A DNA stretch of 64,000 nucleotides from Dokdonella_A sp044227025. Its GTDB lineage: Bacteria > Pseudomonadota > Gammaproteobacteria > Xanthomonadales > Rhodanobacteraceae. The DNA is taken from NCBI RefSeq assembly GCF_044227025.1, contig NZ_JBGAFX010000003.1, forward strand, positions 310,001 to 374,000, in the 5' to 3' direction. Below the pieces are notes generated by a model. That model was not told the DNA's origin, ran no database searches, and was given only the letters and a program-made list of their open reading frames with translations. Made by a program: the position numbers and the translations under genes. Below, one piece after another: positions 46,376 through 55,481 of the stretch; positions within the stretch are counted from its first letter, which is position 1, and each line of letters starts with the position of its first letter.

Positions 46376-46740
46376 CGGGCTTCCTCTCTGCCGGCGCTTG
46401 CCAGCAATTCCTTGAGGTCGAGGCCGAGTCGGGCGAGTCGCGCCGACAATGTCGGCCACTCTTCGCGCAGGAAGCGCTCGCGCTCGGATTTCAGCAGCGC
46501 GTCGCGCGCGCCGTCGGTCACGTACATGCCAAGTCCCCTTCTCTTTTCCACCAGATTCTCGTCCACCAGTTCCTGGTAGGCCTTCGACACCGTGATCGGA
46601 TTGATCTGGAAGTCGCCGGCCACCTGGCGCACCGAGGGCAGCGGGTCACCCTGCTTGAGGACGCCGTCGAGGATCATCGCCACCACGCGGTCGCGCAGCT
46701 GGCGATAGATCGGCGTCGAGTCGTTCCAGGTGATGCTCAT
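46372..46740 (-). CDS. GntR-family transcriptional regulator, YtrA subfamily
   Basis: 122 residues: a winged helix-turn-helix (about 8-75: TPIYRQLRDRVVAMILDGVL, LPSVRQVAGDFQINPITVSK, AYQELVDENLVEKRRGLG) followed by only about 45 residues of helical C-terminus, the short effector domain of the YtrA subgroup. YtrA proteins repress adjacent ABC-transporter operons, often in response to cell-wall-active agents. The palindrome at 47206-47227 over the operon promoter is its likely operator. Its stop overlaps the ATPase start. Confidence 0.95.
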   Translation of the reverse strand: MSITWNDSTPIYRQLRDRVVAMILDGVLKQGDPLPSVRQVAGDFQINPITVSKAYQELVDENLVEKRRGLGMYVTDGARDALLKSERERFLREEWPTLSARLARLGLDLKELLASAGREEAR

Positions 46741-46745
46741 CAGCG

Positions 46746-47174
46746 TTATTCCTCGGTACCGTGGTGCAGGGGCTTGCCGAAGGAATAGTAGGGCATGCCA
46801 AAACCGCTTCCGGCCGAACCCGTCGAGGCGAACGAGGTGACTGCATGCACCGGCAGCAGGCGCGCGACGCGCATCGGCGTGCGTTCGCTGTGCGTTTCGA
46901 CATCGCCCGAGTGAACGGTGACGGTTGCGAGCGTCGGGATCTCCGGCTCCGGCCGCACGACCACGGTCGGCAGCAGGACGGCCGGCAGGATCGACGATTC
47001 AGGGGCGGATTCACGGGACGCGTGTGCGTTCGCATCGATCACGCCGCGCGAGAACGCGGCGACCGCGATGCCGCTGCCGACCAGCGCAACGGCCAGTAGC
47101 AACTGATAGGCGCCGCGTCGCGGCAGGACCGTGCTCAGCAGTTTCGGCAGGCGATGGGGGGTGTTGTTCGTCAT
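46746..47174 (-). CDS. Single-pass membrane protein of the GntR-ABC operon
   Basis: 142 residues from ATG 47174, with GGAGG about 7 nt upstream. N-terminal basic cytoplasmic tail, one membrane helix (YQLLLAVALVGSGIAVAAFS, about 23-42), then an outer region rich in Pro/Val/Ser (ILPAVLLPTVVVRPEPEIP). The upstream in-frame start at 47252 would lie inside the promoter. First gene of the operon, 5 nt before the GntR gene. Not a recognised family; perhaps an accessory subunit of the transporter. Confidence 0.75.
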   Translation of the reverse strand: MTNNTPHRLPKLLSTVLPRRGAYQLLLAVALVGSGIAVAAFSRGVIDANAHASRESAPESSILPAVLLPTVVVRPEPEIPTLATVTVHSGDVETHSERTPMRVARLLPVHAVTSFASTGSAGSGFGMPYYSFGKPLHHGTEE

Positions 47175-47205
47175 GACGGGCCTCCGCGAGGCGCTTGATG
47201 AAGTA

Positions 47206-47245
47206 GTGTTGTAGTTAACTATAACACCAAAAAAGCCAAGGTCAA
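47206..47245 (-). promoter_or_regulatory. Promoter and GntR operator of the ABC operon
   Basis: On the minus strand: -35 TTGACC (47245-47240), 16 nt, -10 TATAGT (47223-47218). A 22-bp palindrome at 47206-47227, half-site GTGTTRTAGTT, with one mismatched pair, covers the -10 box and transcription start. A YtrA-type repressor bound there would block initiation. The leader to the first ATG (47174) is about 35 nt. Confidence 0.82.
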
Positions 47246-47305
47246 GCACCACGAGCCATGACTGATGGGGGGGTAGGCAATGGGCGGTCCAACAGAAGCA
47301 CTGGG

Positions 47306-47402
47306 CGCGGATGCACGCGGAGGAACGCAGATTGGGTATCGCTGCCTGGGCGAGCGTGGCCCTCCCTTCGGGAATCCGCGTTCATACGCGCATGTCTGCG
47401 TC
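47306..47402. repeat. Imperfect inverted repeat CGCGGATGCACGCGG / ...AATCCGCGTTCATACGCG
   Basis: Left arm 47306-47333 and right arm 47373-47402 are imperfect reverse complements of about 30 nt. This is the CGCGGATGCACGCGGA-type intergenic repeat of gammaproteobacteria. The rest of 47228-47522 shows no gene and no clear promoter for the RDD gene. Confidence 0.6.
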
Positions 47403-47522
47403 CATGATTTTCTTGCTGAATTCCCATCCGTTCGCGATGAACACAGTCGAACGGCGGCGAAACCCCTGAAGGCGCGCGCGGGTGTTCTGATAAAGTCGCC
47501 GACGTCCATGGGGAGACAGGGA

Positions 47523-48062
47523 ATGCAGCAGCCACCACCGTTGCCGGCCGCGAATCCGTATGCGGCGCCGAGCGCGCGCGTTCAGGACGTGCATGACGCG
47601 GCGAACCACGAATTGGCCGATCGCGGCACCCGGCTCGGGGCGGCAATCCTCGATGGGCTCGTGATTGGTGGTCCGATCATGCTCGTCGCCATCGGCGCGG
47701 CGATCGTGCTACCCGCCATGCAGCGATCGGGCGACCAGGCCGCCATGGGCACCGTCGCCGGGCTGGTCGCGTTGTTGGTCCTCGCCGGCCTGCTCGGTGT
47801 CATCGTCCTCAACCTCGTATGGCTCCACCGTCATGGCCAGACGATTGCCAAGCGCTGGCTCGGCATCCGCATCGTGCGCACCGATGGCGGTCACTGCAGC
47901 CTGCTGCGCATCGTCTTCGCGCGTTCCGTGCCGATGATCGTGCTGCGCGCGATACCGATGCTGGGCTGGCTCTTCGCCCTGATCGACGCCTTGCTGATCT
48001 TCCGCGAGGACTATCGCTGCCTGCATGACCATTTCGCCGACACGATCGTCGTCAAGGCCTGA
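47523..48062 (+). CDS. RDD-family membrane protein
   Basis: 179 residues from ATG 47523 (MQQPPPLPAANPYAAPSARV): a Pro-rich cytoplasmic N-terminus of about 30 residues, then the RDD domain: DRGTRLGAAILDGLVIGGPI in helix 1 with the eponymous R-x(3-4)-D pattern, helix 2 GLVALLVLAGLLGVIVLNLV, GQTIAKRWLGIRIVRTDGG, and a final helix ending DYRCLHDHFADTIVVKA. RDD proteins are small membrane proteins, some suggested to be ion exchangers. First gene of the MoxR-centred operon; 9 nt before the second RDD gene. Confidence 0.9.
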   Translation: MQQPPPLPAANPYAAPSARVQDVHDAANHELADRGTRLGAAILDGLVIGGPIMLVAIGAAIVLPAMQRSGDQAAMGTVAGLVALLVLAGLLGVIVLNLVWLHRHGQTIAKRWLGIRIVRTDGGHCSLLRIVFARSVPMIVLRAIPMLGWLFALIDALLIFREDYRCLHDHFADTIVVKA

Positions 48063-48071
48063 CCGCCGGCG

Positions 48072-48752
48072 ATGCTCGACACGCTGACCCTGGTCGAGAC
48101 GCCGGAAGGCATCGCGCTGCAGCTGCGCTCGGCCGGCGCAATGGCGCGGGCGGCGGCCTGGCTCTTCGATCTGATGATCCGCATCGGCCTGATGTGGGCC
48201 GTCGCCGTCGTGATCGGGGTGCTCGGCTCGAGCGGAATGGGCCTGTACCTGCTCGCGTTGTTCGCCGCGCTGTGGCTCTATCCGGTGTTGTTCGAGGTCC
48301 TGCGCGACGGCCAGACGCCGGGCAAACGCGTGATGCGCCTCCGCGTGGTCAATGCGAACGGAACCCCTGTGACCTGGATCGCATCGATCGCGCGCAATCT
48401 CATGCGCACGGTGGACATGCTGCCGTTCTGCTATGCATTCGGCCTCGCGTCCTGCCTAATCGACCCGCGCGGGCGGCGCCTCGGCGATCTCGTCGCGGGT
48501 ACGCTCGTGGTGTACGTCGACGCATCGACCAGCCATGCCGGCGCGCCGAACGTGCCGATCGTGCATGTGCCCTTGCCGCTGCTCGCGCACGAGCGCGCCG
48601 CGGTGATCGAGTTCGCCGAACGCTCGGCACAGCTGACGCCCGAGCGGCAGGAGGAGCTGGCGGCGCTGCTGCCGATGCTGACCCAAACGCGCGGCGCGCT
48701 CGCGGTGCAGCGCCTGCACGGCATGGCCTGCGCCTTCCTCGGTCGCGGTTGA
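48072..48752 (+). CDS. RDD-family membrane protein (second, diverged copy)
   Basis: 226 residues. LQLRSAGAMARAAAWLFDLMIRIG and DGQTPGKRVMRLRVVNANG are the RDD hallmarks, and the domain closes with RRLGDLVAGTLVVYVD. Beyond it is a hydrophilic helical tail of about 70 residues (HERAAVIEFAERSAQLTPER) absent from the first RDD protein, probably a cytoplasmic partner-binding segment. Starts 9 nt after the first RDD gene; spoIIM-like gene 10 nt later. Confidence 0.92.
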   Translation: MLDTLTLVETPEGIALQLRSAGAMARAAAWLFDLMIRIGLMWAVAVVIGVLGSSGMGLYLLALFAALWLYPVLFEVLRDGQTPGKRVMRLRVVNANGTPVTWIASIARNLMRTVDMLPFCYAFGLASCLIDPRGRRLGDLVAGTLVVYVDASTSHAGAPNVPIVHVPLPLLAHERAAVIEFAERSAQLTPERQEELAALLPMLTQTRGALAVQRLHGMACAFLGRG

Positions 48753-48762
48753 GCGCGCGCGC

Positions 48763-49761
48763 ATGAAACAGGACGTCTTCCAGGCGCGCCACGACGAGGA
48801 ATGGCGCGGTTTCGAGCGCTGGCTCGCGACGCGCGCACGACCGAAACCGAAGGAGCGCATGCGCGATGGCGAGGAGATGCCGCGAGACAGCGATTTTCCC
48901 GCGGCCTATCGACGCATCTGCCAGCACCTCGCGCTGGCCGAGCGGCGCGAGTACAGCCTCGTGCTGGTGCAGCGCCTGCGTGACCTGGTCGAACGCGGAC
49001 ATGCGGTGTTTTACCGGCCACGCGCGCCGCGTGCGCGCAGCATCGTCGATTTCTTCGCCGCCACCTTTCCGCGCCTCGTGCGTGCGCAGGCAGGCGCAAT
49101 GGCCGCGGCGTCGGCGTTGTTCTTCGTGCCGCTGCTCGGCACGCTGGTGCTGTTGCAATTGCGCCCGGAGCTCGTCCACAGCCTGTTCGATCCGGCCCAG
49201 CTCGCGCAGTTCGAGCAGATGTACGACCCGAACTCGACCGGGCAACGGATCGGCCGCGAAAGCGGCTCGGACCTCATGATGTTCGGCTACTACATCTACA
49301 ACAACGTGAGCATCGGCTTCCGCACGTTCGCGAGCGGGCTGTTCGCGGGCGTCGGCTCGATCTTCGTGCTGGTCATGAACGGCGTCGTCATCGGCGGCGT
49401 CGCCGGGCACCTGACCGCGATCGGTTATGGCGGACCGTTCTGGCGCTTCGTGGTCGGGCACTCCGCACCGGAGTTGCTCGCGATCGTGATCAGCGGCGGC
49501 GCGGGCCTGCAGATCGGCATGGCCTTGATCGCGCCCGGGCGGCGCACGCGTGCGCGCGCGCTGGTCGAGGCCGGCATGGTCGGCGCGAAGCTCGTGCTCG
49601 GCGTGTTCGCCATGCTCGTGTTCGCGGCCTTCGTGGAAGCCTACTGGTCGTCGCTGGTGTGGGTGCCGACGGCGCTGAAGTTCGGCGCCGGCGCGGCGCT
49701 CTGGCTCGGCATCCTGCTGTGGCTGTGGCGAGGTGGGCGAGGGCAGGTCGATGCGGAGTGA
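48763..49761 (+). CDS. Stage II sporulation protein M (SpoIIM)-like membrane protein
   Basis: 332 residues. Cytoplasmic helical N-terminus (to about 100), then five or so membrane segments in the SpoIIM/DUF95 pattern: a long loop containing the GYYIYNNVSIGFRTFASGLFAG motif and GHSAPELLAIVISGGAGLQIG. In sporulating bacteria SpoIIM is part of a peptidoglycan-remodelling complex; in non-sporulating bacteria the homologue usually sits beside RDD, MoxR and DUF58 genes, as here. No sporulation role is expected in this organism. Confidence 0.93.
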   Translation: MKQDVFQARHDEEWRGFERWLATRARPKPKERMRDGEEMPRDSDFPAAYRRICQHLALAERREYSLVLVQRLRDLVERGHAVFYRPRAPRARSIVDFFAATFPRLVRAQAGAMAAASALFFVPLLGTLVLLQLRPELVHSLFDPAQLAQFEQMYDPNSTGQRIGRESGSDLMMFGYYIYNNVSIGFRTFASGLFAGVGSIFVLVMNGVVIGGVAGHLTAIGYGGPFWRFVVGHSAPELLAIVISGGAGLQIGMALIAPGRRTRARALVEAGMVGAKLVLGVFAMLVFAAFVEAYWSSLVWVPTALKFGAGAALWLGILLWLWRGGRGQVDAE

Positions 49762-49794
49762 GCGCAGGCCCGCGTGCCGGGTGGGGAGTCGCGC

Positions 49795-51372
49795 ATGCGT
49801 CTGGACGACCTGACCATCGCGCTGCGCCTGCGCGCCGCGTGGGAGGCGAGCGACCTCGGCATCGCACTGGTGCGCACGCATGCGCGGTCGATCTGGCTGG
49901 CGTGGGTGATCGTCACGCTGCCGGTGTTCGCTCTGCTCAATCTTGTCGCGGGCCTTGCCCACGTTGCGTGGCTCGCCGCGCTGCTGCTGTGGTGGCTGAA
50001 GCCGGTGTTCGACCGCATCGTGCTGTTCGTGCTCTCGCGCGCGGTGTTCGGTGAAGCGCCGCGCCTGCGCGAGACGCTGCATGCGCAACGCACCTGGGGC
50101 TGGCGCGCGATCGTGCCGTGGCTTTTCTGGCGGCGCCTGCATCCCGGGCGCGCGATGCTGCTTGCGGTCGATCTGCTCGAGGGCGTCGGTGGCGCGCAGC
50201 GCGGCGAGCGCGTGCGCGTGCTTGGGCGTGGTGGCGGCTCGCCGAGCGTGATGCTGACGCTCATCTGCGCCAACTTCGAGATGATGTTGTCAGTTTCGAT
50301 CGTGCTGCTCGCGCTGATGTTCGTGCCGGTCGAGTTCCTGTCCGAATCGGCGCGCGCGTTGTGGCGGACCATGGTCGAGAGTCCGCCGGCATGGGCGCAA
50401 TGGCTCCTCAACGCGTGCGGTTGGATCGCGATGACGATCGTCGAGCCGTTCTATGTCGGCGCCGGCTTCGGCCTGTACCTGAATCGACGCATGCAACTTG
50501 AGGGCTGGGACATCGAACTGGCGTTCCGTCGCATCGCCGCGCGTCTGACCGCTGGGTTCGCGACCGCCGCGATGCTGGCATTGGCGTTCATGGCCTTGCA
50601 GGCGCCGCTGCATGCGGCCGAGCCGGCGCCCGCGTCGTCGCCGGAATCTGCGCAGGCAATGCCTGCAACGAGCGACGGCGACACGGTTCGCAAGGAAACG
50701 ACGCTGCCGGAACTGTTCGGTGAGCACTACCGTGACGACGGCGCCGCGTTCGAAGAGGCGGTCCGCAAAGCCTATGCCGGCGATGACCTGAGTCCGAAGG
50801 CGCGCGCCTGGATCTGGAAGCGGCGCAATCCCGACGTCGAGGGTCCGGCGACGCAGAACCAGTTTCCGGCCTGGATGCGCGCGTTCGGCGGCGCGATCGG
50901 CTGGATTGCGCGCTACGGCTTGTGGATCCTCGTCGCCGTCGTGCTCGCGCTGCTGCTTGCCAACCATCGACGCTGGTTGCCGTGGATCGGCGATCGCATG
51001 GCGGCGCTGCGCTCGCTCGAGGAAATCCGCGCGGTCGACCCCGCCCCCGCGGAGGCGCTACCCACTGATGTTCCTGCGGCGGTGCGGGCCTTGCTGCAGC
51101 AGCGACGCACGCGTGCCGCGCTCGCGTTGCTGTATCGCGCCTCGGTCGAGCGTCTCGCCGATGCGCTCGGCACGCCGCTGCCGCCGGGCGCGACCGAGTC
51201 TCAGTGCCTGCGCCACGCGCGCTCGCTTGGCGACGCGCGGCATGCGGACCTGTTCGCGCGCGTCGTGCGGGGCTGGCAGGCCGCGGCGTACGCGCAGCAG
51301 GCGCCGTCGGTGCAGGAAGTCGAGATGCTGCTGGCGGCGTGGAGCGCGCAGGCGCCGAAGGTCGCGGCATGA
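49795..51372 (+). CDS. DUF4129 multi-pass membrane protein
   Basis: 525 residues; start ATG 49795 with GGGGAG about 9 nt upstream, preferred over the frame start at 49774. N-terminal half: hydrophobic segments (IWLAWVIVTLPVFALLNLVA, VMLTLICANFEMMLSVSIVL, and others); a periplasmic stretch at about 265-365 (HAAEPAPASSPES...TTLPELFGEHYRDD); a membrane helix GLWILVAVVLALLLANH; then a cytoplasmic C-terminal DUF4129 domain (PAAVRALLQQRRTRAALALL, YRASVERLADALG). DUF4129 domains are often fused to transglutaminases near MoxR/DUF58. The stop overlaps the next start (ATGA). Confidence 0.88.
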   Translation: MRLDDLTIALRLRAAWEASDLGIALVRTHARSIWLAWVIVTLPVFALLNLVAGLAHVAWLAALLLWWLKPVFDRIVLFVLSRAVFGEAPRLRETLHAQRTWGWRAIVPWLFWRRLHPGRAMLLAVDLLEGVGGAQRGERVRVLGRGGGSPSVMLTLICANFEMMLSVSIVLLALMFVPVEFLSESARALWRTMVESPPAWAQWLLNACGWIAMTIVEPFYVGAGFGLYLNRRMQLEGWDIELAFRRIAARLTAGFATAAMLALAFMALQAPLHAAEPAPASSPESAQAMPATSDGDTVRKETTLPELFGEHYRDDGAAFEEAVRKAYAGDDLSPKARAWIWKRRNPDVEGPATQNQFPAWMRAFGGAIGWIARYGLWILVAVVLALLLANHRRWLPWIGDRMAALRSLEEIRAVDPAPAEALPTDVPAAVRALLQQRRTRAALALLYRASVERLADALGTPLPPGATESQCLRHARSLGDARHADLFARVVRGWQAAAYAQQAPSVQEVEMLLAAWSAQAPKVAA

Positions 51373-52480
51373 AGCAGCGCGTCGTTCTCGTCGGACTGGC
51401 CTCGGCGATGCTGCTCGCGGCGCTCGCCGCGTGGTGGTTCACGACCTTCGAGCGCGTCGAGGACGACATTCCCGCGCCGATGCACGGCGAGGCACGCTAC
51501 AACCCGTTCTATGCCCTGAAGCAGACCCTCAAGTCACGCGGCATCGAGGTCGCGGCGCGCGCGGATCTCGATCTTCCGGCGATGCAACTGGCGCCTGACG
51601 ATACCGTCCTGCTCGGTGCCGACGTGCGCACGCTGACGCACGAGCAGGCGAGCGACCTGCTCGCATGGATCGAAACCGGTGGCCAGCTCGTGTTCGCGCT
51701 GCCGCAAGGCGACGAGGGACGCGCGGGCGAGCTGCTGGATGCGCTCGGACTTTCGGTGGTCTCCGGTTTGCACTGCCTGTCCTGGCCCGCTGCGCATGAT
51801 GGCAAGGCGGCGCAGAACTGCTTCCGTTTCCGCTTCCGGATCGATGCGCAGCAGGTCGACGCGTTCGACCTGCTCGTCGGCGACGCGAAGGACGGTTACG
51901 TCATCGGGCGCGGCACACGCGGCGACGGCGGTTGGCTGGTTGCCGGCGACCTCGACTTCCTGCACAACGACCGGCTCGACGATGACGGCATCGCGCCATT
52001 CGCCTGGCAGGTGCTCGCACCGGCGCTAAGCGGCGGCAAGGTGCATATCGTGTATGCGGTGGATGTGCCGCCGCTGTACGTCCTGCTGGTCGAGCGCGGT
52101 TGGCCGGCGTGGCTGCCCGCGCTGCTGGCACTGCTGGCCTGGCTGTGGGCACGCAGCCAGCGCTTCGGCCCGCTGCTGCCGCCGATCGCGACCAGCCGGC
52201 GTGCGTTGCGCGAGCATGTTGCCGCCAGCGGCGAGTTCCTGTTCCGTCGTGGACGCGCGAGTGCGCTGTACGCTCCGCTGCGCCGCTCGTTCGACGAACG
52301 CCTGCGCCGCGACGATCCGGTGCTCGCCGCGCTCGATGGCGAGGCACTCATTGCGGCGGTCGCGGCGCGCTGCGGTCGCCCGCTGGCAGAAGTGCGCCTC
52401 GCGCTGGAACCGCGCGAGCTGCGCCGACCCGAGCAATTCCTTGCCACGATCAAGCTACTCAACGAACTGGAAACCCGCCC

Positions 52481-52484
<4 letters not shown>
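51369..52484 (+). CDS. DUF4350 membrane-anchored protein
   Basis: 371 residues. N-terminal membrane anchor (VVLVGLASAMLLAALAAWWF), then a DUF4350 domain: RYNPFYALKQTLKSRGIEV and a Rossmann-like core (LLAWIETGGQLVFALPQG), similar to glutamine-amidotransferase-like periplasmic domains. A second membrane helix at about 245-265 (WLPALLALLAWLWARSQRFG) and a cytoplasmic helical tail follow. It overlaps both neighbours by 4 nt (ATGA). DUF4350 nearly always sits between DUF4129 and MoxR genes; its biochemical role is unknown. Confidence 0.88.
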
Positions 52485-53487
<1,003 letters not shown>

Positions 53488-53491
<4 letters not shown>

Positions 53492-54792
53492 GGCCGACCT
53501 CGTTCCTCGTCGCGCTGCTGTTGCTGCTCGCCGGCGCCGGGCTGCTGGTCGCGTTCGACTGGTTGCCGGTCAGCGTGCTGGGCGTGTTGTGCCTCGCGCT
53601 GGCGGCGCTCGGGCTCCTCGACGCGCGCCGCGTGCGCGCGCTGCCATCGCCCGAGGTCGCGCGCGAGTTGCCGGCGGTCGTCCCGGTCGGCGTCGAGCGC
53701 AGGGTGGAGTTGCGCCTGCACAATGTCGCGCGGCGTTCGCTGCGGCTCGACGTGCACGATCTGCATCCGGGCGACTGGCCCGTGTTCGGCCTGCAGCGGC
53801 ACGTCGTGCTGCCACCCGGCCGCACGCTGGACGTCGCATACCGGGTCACGCCGGCGGCGCGCGGCGCCTTCGCCTTCGACGGCTGTGCGGTGCGCATCGT
53901 CTCGCCGCTGCGCCTGTGGCGGCAGCAGCGCGTGTTGCCGCCGCGTCAGCAGGTGCGCGTGTATCCGAACTTCGCGCCACTGGCGAAGCTCGCCCTCGTC
54001 GGCGCCGAACAGGCATCGCGCACGGTCGGCGCGCACGTGCGGCGCAGACGCGGCGAAGGCACCGAATTCCAGCAGCTGCGCGACTACCGCCTCGGCGATT
54101 CGATGCGACAGATCGACTGGAAGGCGAGCCAGCGCACGCGCCGACTGATTTCGCGCGAATACCAGGACGAGCGCAACCAGCGCGTCATGCTGCTGCTCGA
54201 CACGGGCCGGCGCATGCTCGCGCGCGACGGTGCGCTCAGCCATTTCGACCATGTGCTGAATGCGGCACTGATGGTCGCCTACATCGCACTGCGCCAGGGC
54301 GACGCGGTCGGTCTGCTCGCCTCGGGCGGCGATTCGCGCTACGTCGCACCCCATCGTGGCCTCGCCACGATCGACACGCTGCTCAACACCCTGTTCGACC
54401 TCGACGCGCGCGCGGTCGCGACCGACTATCTCGCGGCGGCGACCCTGCTGGGCGCGCGGCAGCCGCGACGCTCGCTCGTGCTGCTCGTCACCAACGCGCG
54501 CGACGAGGACATCGAGGACCTGCTGGCGGCGGTGCAGCTGCTGCAGAAGCGACACCTGGTCTGCGTCGCGAGTCTGCGCGAGGATGTTCTCGACCGCCTG
54601 CGCGAGCGCGCGGTGCGCACGCTCGATGACGCGCTGGAAACCGCGGCGATGGCGCAGTACCTCGAACAGCGCGCGCGTGCGCACCGCATGTTGCGCGCAC
54701 AGGGCGCCGACGTGCTCGATGTAACCTGTGCCGAATTGCCGGCGGCACTGGTCGAACACTACCTGGCGATGAAGCGCGCCGCGCGCCTGTGA
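53488..54792 (+). CDS. DUF58 protein (vWA-like)
   Basis: 434 residues from GTG 53488. Two N-terminal membrane helices (FLVALLLLLAGAGLLVAFDW, VLGVLCLALAALGLL), a beta-rich periplasmic-type domain (70-150), the DUF58 signature EFQQLRDYRLGDSMRQIDW (193-211) and a vWA-like domain. The MIDAS position reads LLLDTGRRML (D238): the DxSxS serines are replaced by Gly and Arg, so classical metal binding is doubtful. DUF58 proteins are the usual MoxR partners. It overlaps the previous gene by 4 nt. Confidence 0.93.
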
Positions 54793-54815
54793 CGGCCACC
54801 AACGAGGAATCGACG

Positions 54816-55475
54816 ATGACGCAGCAGTGGTTCTACGCCGACAGCCACAACCAGCAGCAAGGTCCGGTCGAGGGCAGCTGGCTCGCGACTGCGCATCGCG
54901 AGCGCCGGGTCGGTGCCGACACGCTGGTGTGGCGCGAAGGATTGGCTGGCTGGGTGCCTCTCGCGACGGTCGCCAGCCAGCTCGGCCTCGCCGTCGCGGC
55001 CGGACCACCGGCATTGCCGGCGCGGCGCGGCGTCGCCAAGCCGCCCTCTTCGGCGAGTACCTGGGTGATCGTGCTCGTCGTATGCCTGTTCGGCGGCGTG
55101 GCCTTCATCGGCATCCTCGCCGCGATCGCGTTGCCGGCCTATCAGGACTACACGATGCGCGCGCGCGTGGCGCAGGCACTGGTGGCTGCCGATGCGGTAA
55201 AGCCGGAGGTCCTGGAATTCCGCGCGGCCGAGAAACGCTGTCCGGTCAACGGCGAGGGTGGCGTCGAGGCTGCCAACGCGCGTGCCGACGCGGTGATCGC
55301 ATCGATCGAGGTGGGGCCTGCCGACGACGACGCGTGTGCGATCACGCTCACGTTCGCGGGACCGGCGCAGCTGGCCGGTCGCCACCTCACATGGTCGATG
55401 GATGCCGCGCAGCAGTGGCATGCGTCGAGCGACGTTCCGGCTCGGTATCTGCCGGCGTCGATGCGCACGCGGTAG
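54816..55475 (+). CDS. GYF-domain protein with pilin-like transmembrane helix
   Basis: 219 residues from ATG 54816 (GAGGA 8-12 nt upstream); a GTG at 54789 overlapping the DUF58 stop would add 9 residues. Residues 3-55 form a GYF_2/DUF4339 domain (QQWFYADSHNQQQGPVEGSW, WREGLAGWVPL). After a Pro/Ala linker comes a helix closely resembling a type IV pilin N-terminus (VAFIGILAAIALPAYQDYTM, RARVAQALVAADAVKPEV), then a pilin-like head. There is no Gly-Phe prepilin site with Glu5, so it should stay membrane-anchored with the GYF domain in the cytoplasm. It closes the MoxR operon. Confidence 0.83.
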   Translation: MTQQWFYADSHNQQQGPVEGSWLATAHRERRVGADTLVWREGLAGWVPLATVASQLGLAVAAGPPALPARRGVAKPPSSASTWVIVLVVCLFGGVAFIGILAAIALPAYQDYTMRARVAQALVAADAVKPEVLEFRAAEKRCPVNGEGGVEAANARADAVIASIEVGPADDDACAITLTFAGPAQLAGRHLTWSMDAAQQWHASSDVPARYLPASMRTR

Positions 55476-55481
55476 CACCGG

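Noticed and set aside
48763..49761. Evidence for sporulation
   Set aside because: SpoIIM homologues are widespread in non-sporulating bacteria beside MoxR/DUF58 genes; no other sporulation gene is present.
48400..50142. 580-residue minus-strand frame opposite the SpoIIM-like gene
   Set aside because: Charged low-complexity shadow; the plus-strand membrane protein is convincing.
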